A stretch of 64,000 nucleotides of DNA from the NCBI GenBank assembly GCA_035578155.1, contig JAPWDM010000008.1, positions 21,042,598 to 21,106,597 on the forward strand, in the 5' to 3' direction. The position numbers were made by a program, and so were the translations under genes. Shown here in pieces: positions 51,997-63,892 of this stretch. A model generated the notes under the pieces. That model was not told where the DNA came from. It saw nothing but the letters and a program-made list of their open reading frames with translations, and ran no database searches. Each line of letters begins with the position of its first letter. Position 1 is the stretch's first letter. The stretch comes from Brachynemurus nebulosus. Taxonomy: Eukaryota > Arthropoda > Insecta > Neuroptera > Myrmeleontidae.

Positions 51997-52311
51997 TACA
52001 TGCAATACCTACCTTTCAAGGACGTTTGCTATCCCCTTGTATACTTTATATAGAGTTTAAATAATTCTCAAAAGAAAAGAAAAATATAGCTGCAAAAAGA
52101 ATATATTATACTAAAAGTAACGTCATCTTCATTAAACTACCCTTAAAAAAAAAAAAAAAAAAAGAAAGCGGAAGTTTTCAAGAAGTAAACTTTTTACTCT
52201 TGAGCATAAGAAATTCAAAAAATCCAAAACCATTCAAATCCATCCATTATAACTGGATTCCGAGGTATAAACCTAACTGCACTGGACTGATACAGGCGAA
52301 CAAATTAGATT

Positions 52312-52317
52312 TTTATT
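52312..52317 (-). terminator. Poly(A) signal of SP6
   Basis: AATAAA on the minus strand, about 140 bases past the stop, in a TTGAATAAAAATCTAATTTG context shared by the genes' 3' flanks. Confidence 0.6.
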
Positions 52318-52455
52318 CAACACAAAAAATTGGAAATTTGATTGAAAGTAATTTAACTTTGATACACATGAATTAATAATAAGTTCTTGTTTTAATTATG
52401 CAAAAAATCCAAATAATGTAGAACTTTTGTTAAAACCCATGGACTTTCATCACAT

Positions 52456-55400
52456 TTATGTTGTATAATATTCTGTTGTTTGATGAATTATGTTATAGAT
52501 AAAATGCAAGTACTGTGCAACTTTTGTATAAACTGCTGGACTTTTACCACATTTTTTTGATCCAAATGAAGTAATACCCACAACAATCGGCCTATCATTC
52601 TGACAACGTAATTTAGCATTATTTATTAAAATATTCTTTACATAATATGTCACAGAAATATCGTCAAAAACCTTTTGTTATAATAACTCTAGTTAAATTA
52701 GTACATATTGGACACGCATTGTGTCGAGATTTCTCTGTGACTAAAGTTACATAAAGGTCAATTACGCGACAATTTGATTCTCTGTATTTCTTAAGGTTAC
52801 TGATCGAACTTATCTTATTAAACCCCAGTAAAACTTCTTAGTAAATATGTAGGTACTGATAAAGTTTTACTTCAAAGATTTTTGCCTGCAAAAAAGAGAA
52901 ATCCGCTCTGTTATGGAGAATGCTGGAACATTTAATAATTTAGCTAGAGTTATTGAAATAGAACGGTGTGAAATAAAATTTCTAATAAATAAGTAATCGA
53001 TAAAAATTACTAACCAGAAATTGTACGAAGGGTCCACCAGAATCACCGAGACATGCAGTTTTATGAAAATTGACACCAAGGCAGATCATAGTCTTTGGAT
53101 CGTATCTTACTCCCCAAAATTGTATACATTCTGTAAAAAGTTAAGTAATAATAATAGGTAACAATTAGGTTTAGTGTCCGCGTTCAAGCAACAGTCTATA
53201 ACAAACACCACCCACATCATTATTTTTTTAACTTTACAGTCGGACTCATGTATTTTCAACATCATCTATTTTCAACAAATTTTACAAACTTATTTTCAAG
53301 TTTTTGGTTCCCACTTCTCACGCAATACTTTAACACAGAAAAATAAGTCAGATTAACCGATTGACAACTAGTGGTTATGTCCTATAATATATGGTTTTAT
53401 TTCATTCGCAATTGTTTAAAAAATAATTTTATTACAAAAGACCCCGCACAAATCTTATGGAAATTTGGTCCCGGTTAATTTCTTCGAAACTTTGGGAAAT
53501 AATAGTTTTTGACCTGTAGAACAAAAGTCTCCATAGGCGCAAAGCTTAATAATGGACAGATTTTGAGATAAATGTAGTTAAATATACATAAATTCAACGT
53601 AAAATCGATGACTTATCATAAATGGTGTCGGCAAAAAACTTACAGAAAAGTAGAATCGATTGCTGGTGTCGGCAATCATCAATTGTTTACTGAGGAGCCC
53701 CCACGGAATACAGGGCAGGAAGCCTCCCAGAGGGGCGCAAGGGGCAAAGCCCCTGTCGGGGGTTTGGGGGGAGGAGCCCCCTGAAATGAAAAAAGAATTA
53801 TTTATGTACAGTAGTCTCTAGTCTTTAAGGACGCCCAATGGGAAGTTGACGGTGTAGGTAAACTTCTCCCCCCCCCCCAAATTTTTTTATTAAAAATGTG
53901 ATAGATTTAAGAAGGAATAAAAGTTATCACCACTAACATGGGCAAATGTATATTTTTTATTTGTAAATTAGTAAGTTATACTCATTGTAACCCTGAACCC
54001 AAACCTCTTAAATTTTTTTTTATTGTTAAAAATTTTGACCATGTGTAATATATCAAATAGAAAATCTATATATACATGTATAAAAACAAAAAAAAAAAAA
54101 TTTGAAGCAAACCTTCATCCTTTGATACTGGCATATCGTCAACAACCATTAAAGTATTTGGCTGTTTTCCCTCTGGGTTAATAATACCCCATCCAAGAAT
54201 AGTTCCAATTCCTCGCGCCACATAATCTTTTGGTGGCAACGAAATTGGTTGTACAAATTGTGTATATTTAAATGGTCTTTGTAATTTTAATAACGCAATA
54301 TCATTACCAATAGATCTGTAAATTGATTACCATCCTTATTTCAAGATTTGAAATATATATAAATTTATCATAATCGTGAATCATGAATATTACAGCGGAG
54401 TAAAACTTGGATGTTTAAATATTTTTACAACTTTAATCAGCTGAGATCGTGTCCAGTCATAGTCAAAGCAATTTTTAACGCCAGCGTTAATACGAATATC
54501 GTCATCGGGACCAGGCGTACGAAAACAATGGGCAGCCGTCAATATCCATTGTGGGCGAATTATAACGCCGCCACAGAAATGAGCTCGACCAACTGAAAAG
54601 TAAATTACACTTTTTAGACTACTGGCTTAAGTGTGTTCTAACTACACTAAAGGATACATTACCCTTCCCGCCAGGCCGTGCAATCCATTTTTGAATGGAG
54701 ACTTGATACGGATACACTTTTTTCGCTTCAGTTCCACCAAAAATTCGCCTCCCACCCATCGATTGGCAATTCACTGTTAAGTAAATATAAGTAGATATAT
54801 TACGATAATATATCATGAAAAAATTTTTGTGATTTTTGGACACTCATATTTTGGAAACTATTTCACTTACAAGGAAATACACCCAGCGTGAAATTCGGGA
54901 TTTTGATGAAACTTCGCTGGTGTGTAGAATAGGCAAAAATAACGGACCCGTATTTTTTTTATCGGCCATCTTCCACCTTTAGGGGGTGAAGCCAGCCCCT
55001 AAATTTGGGGGTTCAAATCGTATTTCTTAATATATCTCGAAAACCATAAGAGATAGAGGAAAACTTTAAATTGACGAAATGTTACTCCTTGAAAGACCTA
55101 TTCACCTGGATAGGTTAAACCAGGGCTGGGTTCATAAGAGGGGCTGGAGGGGTCAAAATGGGTGTGAATTTTCTTGTACAGCCTGAATGGTTCAATGTAT
55201 CAAATTTTTGCCATCATAAATAGAAAGAGCACCAAAAAATAGGGGATACGTGTTTTTGCGTTTTTTCAAAATATGTGTGGTATCCAAGCCATATAGGGAA
55301 GCAAAAAATAGGGTAGATTATATTGCATTATTATTGATTGCAAATACGTTTTATATTTTTTATTTTTATGTTGATTTTCATCATGAAAATGTAAATTTTT

Positions 55401-57457
55401 TCTTTCCGATACTGATTCATATATTTTACAGTACTAACTTAATTGGTAATTTAGCCATGTGTACATTTGGTTATTCATATTCGATATTTTTTATACCTAT
55501 TTCTACGAAAGTTAAAATTCTCTGATGTGCTTGTGTTAATGAATCCTCGACAAGAAGCAATAATCTCTTTCGCTCACTGTTCAGGTGCTTTGTAATAAAT
55601 TTTGCGATTTAGGAAATGGGGTTGACACCTATAAAACATACAAAAAGCATAAGAAAAATAGTTTGAATGTTGAGAAAATAATAAACCGCGTTTATTTGGT
55701 TAAAAACGAATTTATAAGTAAATAACGGTAGTTGTTGAACGGAAGATTATTGCTTCTTGTTGAACATTCATTAACACTTGCAGACCAGAGAACTTTGGTA
55801 GAAATAGGTATAAGAAATATCGAACATTAGTAACCAAACATACACATAGCTAAATTACCAATTAAGTAAGTACTGAAATATACATGAATCATTATCGGAA
55901 AATAAAAATTTACATTTTCATGATGAAAATAAACATAAATATAAAAAAATATAGAAGGTATTTGCAATTAATAATAATGCAATATAATCTACCCTATTTT
56001 TTTTTCCTCATATGGCATGGATACCACACATATTTCGAAAAAACGCAAAAACACGCATCCCTTATTTTTTGGTACTCTTTCTATTTATGATGGCAAAAAT
56101 TTGATACATTGAACCATTCAGGCTGTACAAGAAAATTTACCCCCATTTTCACCCCTCTAGACCCTCTTATGAACCCAGCCCTGGTTTAACTTGTACAGGT
56201 GAATAGGTCTTTCAAGGGGTAACATTTCGTCAATTTAAAGTTTTCCTCTATCTCTTATGGTTTTCGAGATATCTTAAGAAATACGATTTGAACCCCCAAC
56301 TTTAGGGGCTGATTTCACCCTCTAAACGTGACAGATGGCCGATAAAAAAAATACGGGTCCCTTATTTTTGTCTATTCTACACACCAGCAAAGTTTCATCA
56401 AAATCCCGAATTTCACTCTGCATCTCCTTGTTAAGCATATGAAATTTAGTTTAGAAATATTACTTCTTTTTGGTAATCTCAACCTCGAAGTGTCCAATAT
56501 GTGTGCCCAAAAATCACAGTTTTTGGACACTCATATTTTAGAAACTATTCCATCTACACATATGAAATTCGGTTTGGAATATTACTTCTTTTTGGTAACC
56601 TCAAAACGGCCTGAAATAGTTCATGTAAATATAACACAATGCGCCTGTGGTCGGTTTTATTTTGCGAGAACTTGCCCCAACGCACTCAGTGCGCTTATAT
56701 TAACAAAATCGGTGTATTAATCATAGCTTGATTAACAAATATACATAGTAGTACCTTTTACCCGCGGTTCACCCACGTGGTGTTTGAAATAATGACATCA
56801 AATTAGTACGTACAAAGTATACTTACATCGTGTCACTGTTGAAAACTGGGAATTCTTTGGAATTGTCCTATAGAAATAAAGTATTTCTTGGAATAAAAAA
56901 ATAGTGTATAACACTCCCTATTCCCCAAGCTATATCTGTGCAAAGCTGAAACTCGATCGGTTGAGCGGTTTGAGGCATGAAAGAAAGTCAGACAGACAAA
57001 CAAACAAACTCAGTTTCACATTATGGTTTCCGACAGTTTTTCAAAAAATTCTCCATATGCATCTAATGTAACATTTGACAAAAAATTTTTTGATAAACAT
57101 GCATTGATAATTTGTAAAAGAATTATTTTTTATACATTACACGTATTTTGAAGTGGAGTTCGCATTTGAAATTGCGAGCTAACTTAATAAGTTCTCGTGG
57201 GTCTACATTTTTTTTTACTTTTTAAAATTGAATTTTAATAAAAAAAAAAAAAAGGTTTTATATTATAATGATTACAATCGTTTTAGATATTTCAGTTAAT
57301 TGAATCCCTAAAATCTACGTAACACGATTATTTCTGACAATAGTTTAATTTTTTTTCTTCTTGTTAATATTACGCAAAAATTATAATAAAATTTCATTTA
57401 CATACCTAAAATTAAATTACACAAAATAAATGTCACACAAAAATTTGTAAATTGCAT
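52456..57457 (-). CDS. SP6: secreted S1 serine protease, complete
   Basis: Six exons: 57406-57457, 54663-54773, 54394-54592, 54113-54315, 53015-53130 and 52456-52599 (with stop), 825 nt or 274 residues with consistent phases. Signal peptide MQFTNFCVTFILCNLIL; VNCQS-MGGRR-IFGGTEA gives the activation site. Catalytic motifs: WILTAAHC, GNDIALLK, CLGDSGGP. The pocket is Thr189-Ala190 (HKTACLGD). Exon 2 ends with an insertion (KWIARPGGKG). Exon 4 is four codons shorter than in SP1 (after GWGIINPEG). Exon 3 has an extra Cys (VKNCFDY). Right after the TAA a 1-nt shifted frame reads CDESPWVLTKVLHYLDFLHN and then stop: a clean but untranslated second tail segment. Intron 1 contains a 1.6 kb foldback element; a nested 2.3 kb TIR element lies downstream of the poly(A) signal. 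Confidence 0.88.
53695..53790. other. GC-rich palindromic block (SP6 intron 4)
   Basis: About 95 bases far richer in G and C than the surroundings, with hairpins such as GGGGCAAAGCCCC and GGGGGAGGAGCCCCC. Non-coding as far as I can see; origin unknown. Confidence 0.6.
54869..56432. repeat. Foldback element in SP6 intron 1, arms about 690 bp
   Basis: Left arm 54869-55566, right arm about 55743-56432. For example GATTTTGATGAAACTTCGCT (54900) pairs with AGTTTCATCAAAATCCCGAA (56391), and AAGAAGCAATAATCTC (55551) pairs with GATTATTGCTTCTTGTTGA (55745). The spacer is about 175 bp. Both arms contain open stretches but no recognisable protein. Confidence 0.88.
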
Positions 57458-57680
57458 TTTTTTGCAAATTTACTTTTTAGATTAATTCAAACATACAACC
57501 AGTTGTTGATATTTTTTTTTAATTAGTAATATTCAATAATTTTTCTTTCATATAAAAGTATAATATAAATTAATATATCTAATAATAAATATAAGAATCG
57601 CAATAATTTTCTATTTCGATTTTCAGAATTTTTTATTTATTAATAGGTCATGACACAAATTCATAATATGAATCAGAAAA

Positions 57681-57704
57681 ATTCATTACGCACTCTAGAA
57701 ACGA
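57681..57704 (-). promoter_or_regulatory. Conserved upstream block of SP6
   Basis: TCGTTTCTAGAGTGCGTAAT, about 225-247 bases before the SP6 ATG, identical to SP3 over this word. CTTTTATATGAAAG nearer the gene may be TATA-like. Confidence 0.45.
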
Positions 57705-58354
57705 CATCAAAATGAATTTACTTTAACAAAAATTAAGTATATAAAAATTATTTTTTCTCAAAAATCGGCTTACACAGGGAAATGGTTCAAAAGCGTATCT
57801 GATGTGATTTTTCCATTCTTTGCAAGTTTTGAATTTTGGCAAATATTGGCAAAACTCATTTTTCGAGACTCCGGGCATCGGACGTATTTGGCGGAAGAAC
57901 TCAACCAAAGGTTGAGATTAAAATGGACTTTCAAACGTCTAACGTCGAATACGAAAGAAACAAACTTGTAACTTTAAAAACGATTGTCTCAGAACTTGGT
58001 GAACACAATTTCCAAAAAACTATCAATCTGATTAAAGACCAAAGAGCATTACCGCATAAGAGTATATGAAAAGTGCCTAATCTTCATGTATGACCCATTT
58101 TGATAAAAAATGACTATTTTTGACTAGAAACGGTAATATACCAAAAATCAGGTCGATTGCCCGCACTCGTGGTAAAATACCAGGAGGAAAATTTTTTCGA
58201 CTTTCCTTGTTTTTTCACACAGGATAGGTGGGATTGTTGTCCGGCTGGGGTATATGTAAGTATATCATACACTTGTAAATATATGCTTCTTTTGAGATTT
58301 TTCCTGCATTCTAAGCCTAAGAAATATGACCTTGAAATTTTAGAATTAAAATTC

Positions 58355-58860
58355 AGGGTCTTACAGTCGGAGAAACATTTTGAGACTATTTTTTTTTGAA
58401 AACCTCATAGTTTTTTACCCCCTTTTAGATACCTACCTTAAAAAACAAAATTTCCAGGCTATACGAAAAAAAATCATGAATGACTAATTTTATCACTTCT
58501 AAAGTTCGAACGAGTTATTTATTGTAGACAGATAAGGTATATTGTACATAGATAATCTATGTGTAACTATGAATGAATTAAACTACTCAAGTCTTCTTTT
58601 GTAGCGGACATTTGGTTTAAAGCAATAGCCATCACCCACAACACCCTTATTTTCAATTATCTATGTACAATATACCTTATCTGTCTACAATAAATAACTC
58701 GTTCGATCTTTAGAAGTGACAAAATTAGTCATTCATGATTTTTTTCGTATAGCCTGGAAATTTTGTTTTTTAAGGTAGGTATCTAAAAGGGGGTAAAAAA
58801 CTATGAGGTTTTCAAAAAAAATAGTCTCAAAGTGTTTCTCCGACTGTAAGACCCTGTAAT
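58355..58860. repeat. Hairpin repeat, arms about 205 bp
   Basis: CAGGGTCTTACAGTCGGAGA (58362) pairs with its reverse complement ending at 58855, and TAGACAGATAAGGTATATTG (58527) with CAATATACCTTATCTGTCTA (58667). The spacer is about 100 bp. Lies just downstream of SP7. Confidence 0.88.
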
Positions 58861-58970
58861 GGTTTGAAGACCTACCCATATATTATTTGCAATATATTTT
58901 ATTAAAACAAAAAATACAAAAATAACACATGAAATTAAAATTCTTAAAATACAGACAGACAAATTAGATT

Positions 58971-58976
58971 TTTATT
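58971..58976 (-). terminator. Poly(A) signal of SP7
   Basis: AATAAA in TTTAATAAAAATCTAATTTG, about 145 bases past the stop, aligned with the SP6 signal. Confidence 0.6.
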
Positions 58977-59120
58977 AAACACAAAAATATTTGAAATTTG
59001 ATTGAAAATAATTTTTTAATGTCCATGAATTAATCATAAATTCTTGTTTTAATTATGTAAATGATAAAGTCCAAACATCGTACAACTTTTGTGAAAACCG
59101 ATCAATTTTCACCACATTTT

Positions 59121-62100
59121 TTATGTTGTATGAGTATCCTGAGTTGTAGAAGTTGCTGCTGCATTTTCCGTTGTATGAGTATCCTGAGTTGTAGAAATTG
59201 CTGCTGCATTACCCGTTGTATGAGTATCCTGAGTTGTAGAAGTTGCTGCTGCATTACCCGTTGTATGAGTATCCTGAGTTGTAGAAGCTTCTCGTGCATT
59301 ATCCGTTGTATAAGTATCTGTTGTAAATTCGCTTCTATGATGAATCATATGATGGATAAAATCCAAATATCGTGTAACTTTTGTATATACCGATGGACCT
59401 CCAGCACATTTAAGTTGTGTATAAGAAGAAATACCCACAACAATCGGCTTATCATTCTGGGAACACAATTTAGCAAAATTTGACATATATTAAACTTATA
59501 TTCTTTACATACAAATATGTAATATGTTGCAGGGATATCGTCAAAAACCTTTTGTTATAATAACTCTAGTTAAATTAAAACTTGTCAAGTATGAACACAC
59601 TGGACACGCATTACTGTTTTAAATGTGTTACTATGAGGGTTAGTGACGCGATAATTTTATTCTCTTTTTATCTCTTAAGGCGAGGGTAAGGTTAATCCGC
59701 TATAAAATGAGCATATTTTCGAGAATTTTTTTTTTTGAAGATACGGGTAATATGGGTACATAATAGAATGATCTTTTGAGGAATCTTCTGTAAAAATTTC
59801 ATGGCAAAATATACAGAAATGAGCTAATGGCGGCAGATTTATCAGACAAAAATTACGACCTCCATCTTTCCCACCGATAGGAGACTTCAATTGAGAGATG
59901 CTCTATAAATGTACGCCTAAATCAACTGCGTTTGATTACTTCCTATTGAAAAATTTTGATATAATGTTTAAATGCATATACGAAAATGTCCCAAAAAGTT
60001 CGCTAGAACTATTTATAATTTCCCAGCCCAAAAAAATTCCCAAAAATCGCTTTTTCAGGCCTCCTAAAGTAGGACTCGTCCCTAAATAATGGTTTTTAGC
60101 AAGTGCTACTCTTTGGATTTTTTTAAAATTTTTTGAATCCACAGTTAAATTAAAACATCCCAAGCACCCGAGTAAAACTTCTTAGTAAATATGTTGGTAC
60201 TAATAGAGTTTTACTTCAAAGATTTTTGCCGGCCAAAAAGGGAGATTCGCTCTACTATACGCAGAATGCTGCGATATCTAATAATTTAACTAGAGTTATT
60301 GTAATTGAACGGTTTTATGTAAAAATTCTAATAAGCTATAGATAAAAATACTCTACTAACCAAATATTGTACGAATGGTCCACCAGAATCACCGGGACAT
60401 GCACTTTTATGAAAATTGGCACCAACGCAGATCATTAAATTGGGTTTGTATATTTCTCCAAAAGTTTTTAAACATTCTGCAAAAATTTCATTTTTGTAAT
60501 AATATTAACAATTGGATTTAGCGTCCGTTTTTAGACAACAGGCTATAATAGACGCCACCCACATCATTACTTTTCTAATTTGATTTAATCAGTTCCATAT
60601 TACAGTATTTATTTTATTATGATTTGAGCGGAGAGCAAGGAAAATGGCGTCGGGAAAGCTGTCTTTTTAAGCAATTATATCGATATTCATCTGGAATTGG
60701 GAAGGAAAACTATAAAAAAACCTTTACGAGCATAGCTGGCCGCGGGATTCGAACTTCGATCTATCAGTCCGCAAGTGGCCAGCACCTAAGCAACTACCTA
60801 AATAAAGTTAATTATATTCTTTCGGTTTTTTGAACTCGAAACAAATTAAACTCTTCAAACTATTGGGGGTAGAAGAGTTGTTTTTAAATGATAAAATTAA
60901 TTTAACAAGATACTAAAATAATGGAGAGAAATGGGATAAACATCTTTTACGAAAGAGTAGAGTTAGAATGCCAAAACAAATTTACCTGTATACGTGACAA
61001 AAGAAACCCTACAAACGACTTTGAAAACAAAATAAAAAATTGAATTCGAAACAAACCTTCATCCTGCGATACTGGAATATCGTCAGCAACCATTAAACTG
61101 TCTGTCTCTTGTCCTTGTTGGTTAACATGACCCCATCCAAGAATAGTTCCAATACCGCTGGCCACATAATCTTTCGGTGGCAACGAAATTGGTTGTACAT
61201 ATTGTGTGTATTTCAATGGGCTTTGTAATTTTAATAACGCAATATCGTTATCTTTATATGGCCTGTAAATTGATTGTACCGTCTTTATTTCAAGATTTGA
61301 AACATAATAGGTAACTTGAAACCTAGTTATTCAAAATAGAACCATTCCACATATCATCGAAACTGAAATATTAAGCTTCAAAGTTTAAGCTAGTAGCTAG
61401 ATACATCCTAATTTTGTTTCTTCCTTTGTTTCATTTATTGCTTCTGAGACTACTAAAGTAGCGGAAGCATTGTGATCACTTTTGAAAAATAAAAAAGTTT
61501 TTTCCGTCCAAATTAAAATTGTTTACGCACATTTTACGTTTTAGAGCTTCCTGAACAATTTTGGTCTGGTGTCTGTCCGTCCGTCCGTCTGTCTGTCCGT
61601 CTGTGTGCCGCCAGTTTGCACCAAGTGGCATAACTTCTGAACTATTCGATTGTTTTTAATGAAATTTTCAGAAATTAAGCAATTTGGTTCCTAGATGGTC
61701 CTCTATGAATTTAATCAAAATCGGAGTAACGATAGCAATGCCGCTACCATGTCATTCCAAAATTGCACCAAGTGGCATAACTTCTGAATTATTCAATTCT
61801 TTGTAATGAAATTTTCAGAAATTATGGAATTTCGTTCCTAGATGGTCCCCTATGAGTTCCCCGCTACCATGAAATCCCATTAAATGTCTATATCTATTTA
61901 CTGCTAGTCCCATTTAGTTCAAATTTTTAGGGTATTTTGGGGCTTAGTTTCCAAAATATTTTTGCTATTATTTTATGATTTAGCCGTTAAGTATTTTGAG
62001 TTACAATTTTTTATGAACTTTAAGGCGAAAATATAATTTCACGGTATATATATTTGATAGAATACTGTTTTAAAGTCTTTTACGAGTACGAGAAAGCTGT

Positions 62101-63892
62101 ATGCCACACCCCATTGGCAGTGTATTTTTTTTACAGTCTGGATGACCGTTTAACAGCAAGACAATAATTTGAAAATATTTCACTATTTTTTCATTGGAAG
62201 TTTTTTTTTCAGTGAAGGCAGCCTCAGTGTTGCCAATTACAAAGGCCTGCCAGCCGTCGATATTTTTATTTTGCACCTCGAAACCCTCATTTTGCTGTAA
62301 ATATCATCAATGTATTTGATAACATAACAAAACCATAACCGAAAATGACGTCAAATTTTTATCATGCGGGCAAAATATGGCAATTCTAAAGAAGCCTCCT
62401 TTTAGTACTGGGGTAGTACTACTTACTCTAGGCCCTAGGAATATCATTCCAGAGAGTGAGGTGTGCTGTGGATGACTGGGCTAAAAGACAATACGCCCAT
62501 CTCTGGAAAGTGTGTACAACGGCCAGACAGGCCCGAGATCCTTATAGTACTGCTCAGGTTAAAACGGAGAAAGGAATTGCTATCTCTAAGCAGGGTACAT
62601 CTGAGACGGTTAACAGGTACACGCACGGGGCATAACGTCTTGAGGATGCACCTGCATATCATGGGATTAGTGGAAAGTCCTCTCTGCCGAAGGTGCGGCC
62701 AGGAGGACGAATCTTCGTCCCATGTTTTATGCTGTCGTGAAGCATTGTCATCCTTGAGATGCAAGTATCAGGAATCTCCAATACTGAGTTCCGAGGACAT
62801 CAGGATTGCAGACTAGTGCAATCCTGACTTTCTATGAGGGACTGGGCATTAGCTAGTCTCTCTTGGAAGCCGTGGGGTACAATGGGCCTGTATTTGGTGG
62901 CCTACGTGCAACGGGAGCTTTGAATCTCGACCCACTTACAGCATTCATTCATTCAGTACTACTTACTCACATGTATCTTATACATAGGTTTTGCATATTA
63001 CGAGCTGTCGGGCTATTAGGAGTCCAGTTACCTGCTATGCAAAAGCTAACTTACGATTCAAGTGGCTGAAAAAATAATATTAATAGGGTACATTTTTACT
63101 ACTATTTTCTCAGAAAATTAGCTGTTTCCTTTTTTTAAGACAAAACCATGCCACATTATTGCTTTTTGCAGAATGCAAAAGGCACAAAAATAAATTCGAC
63201 CTTTTACTACATAGCAGTGACATTAACTCTAAAATTTTAATTTTGTGGGATCAGAGTCGGATTTACATAAGAATACTTAGGGCACGTGCCCCCGAGTCTC
63301 CATACTATAGCGGGACCCGGGAGATTCCACACTGAAAATTAAGAAATAGAATAGAAATGATAAGCGTTTTATCGTTTTTTTTTATTTTTTGGACGCGCCA
63401 ACCCTATTTTTCGGGCAAATTTGAGTTTGGCCTCCACAGAGTTCAATCCGGCCCTTTGTGGGATGGTTCCCATTTGCATAACTACATCCAATTATATTAA
63501 TCATGGCTATTACCGTGGACGAAAATTTCGATGTTTATATATTTTTACAACTTTAATCAGTTGAGCTCGTGCCTCATCATCGTCGAAACAATCTTTAACG
63601 CCGGCGTTGATACGAATATCGTCATTGGGATGATGTTCACGAAAACAATGGGCAGCCGTCAATATCCACCGTGGATGAATTATAGCGCCGGCGCAGATAT
63701 GTGCTCGCTGATCTGAAAAGTAAACAGTGTTTTTTGACGCGATTACTGGCTTAAGTCTATTCTAACGTGACTAATAAAAGGATACATTACTCCCGTTAGG
63801 CAGCCAGTGTTGAATGGAGACTTGATACGGATAGATCTTTTTCGCTTCACTTCCGCCAAAAATTCGTCTCCCGCTCGTTGATTGGCCATTTA
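59121..63892 (-). CDS. SP7: S1 serine protease with Thr-rich repeat tail, 5' end off window
   Basis: Exons 2-6: 63791-63892, 63514-63712, 61057-61262, 60361-60476 and 59121-59456 (with stop). Exon 1 (signal peptide) must lie right of base 64000. Exon 2 reads VNGQS-TSGRR-IFGGSEA: the Cys seen in SP1-SP4 and SP6 is Gly, still a good residue for signal cleavage. Triad: [24 protein letters not shown]; pocket Ser189-Ala190. Exon 3 has CAGAII in place of CGG. Exon 6 ends with KCAGGPSVYTKVTRYLDFI, then about 60 residues of a 15-residue repeat based on STTQDTHTTGNAAAT. The tail is rich in Thr and Ala and lacks Cys, so it may be O-glycosylated (inference). After the stop a decayed second TKV-RCLDFI segment is visible. 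Intron 3 is 2.25 kb and contains a LINE fragment. Confidence 0.85.
59125..59312. repeat. 45-bp coding minisatellite in SP7 exon 6
   Basis: Four near-identical copies of a 45-bp unit containing GTATCCTGAGTTGTAGAAGT on the plus strand. Length divisible by three keeps the SP7 frame and produces the 15-residue Thr-rich repeat. It is coding, not a CRISPR array: units are contiguous, without unique spacers. Confidence 0.92.
61263..62420. other. SP7 intron 3, non-coding part
   Basis: Contains a short CCGT/CTGT simple repeat (61570-61605) and two direct copies of TGCACCAAGTGGCATAACTT (61616 and 61765) with following sequence, a diverged tandem duplication of about 150 bp. No gene seen. Confidence 0.5.
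62421..62945 (+). mobile_element. LINE 3' fragment with zinc-knuckle C-terminus
   Basis: The open frame at 62463-62816 contains LSRVHLRRLTGTRTGHNVL, HLHIMGLVESPLC and CRRCGQEDESSSHVLC. This is the Cys/His motif with the H-V-L-C ending found downstream of RNase H in R1/Jockey/LOA-type LINE ORF2 proteins. The sequence after the stop still looks LINE-derived up to about 62945. It is a 5'-truncated insertion within intron 3 of SP7, on the opposite strand. The higher GC of this block supports a foreign origin. Confidence 0.75.

Larger units (their letters stand above)
49972..52291. mobile_element. 2.3 kb TIR element hosting nested insertions downstream of SP6
   Basis: Ends TAGTCCAGTGCAATTAGTCA and (reverse complement) TCAGTCCAGTGCAGTTAGGT, continuing to a shared ATAATGGATGGATTT word. 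TA lies at both borders, and the flanks rejoin to the protease 3'-flank consensus. Inside are a G tract, the Helitron-like element and the pogo-like MITE. No transposase recognised. Confidence 0.75.

Noticed and set aside
59125..59312. Possible CRISPR array
   Set aside because: Repeats are contiguous 45-bp units without spacers, inside a eukaryotic exon.
59061..59483. Plus-strand Cys/Ser-rich 140-residue frame
   Set aside because: It is the antisense reading of the SP7 exon 6 minisatellite; the minus strand carries the splice sites and protease homology.
62444..62764. Minus-strand 106-residue frame
   Set aside because: Antisense shadow of the LINE zinc-knuckle segment.
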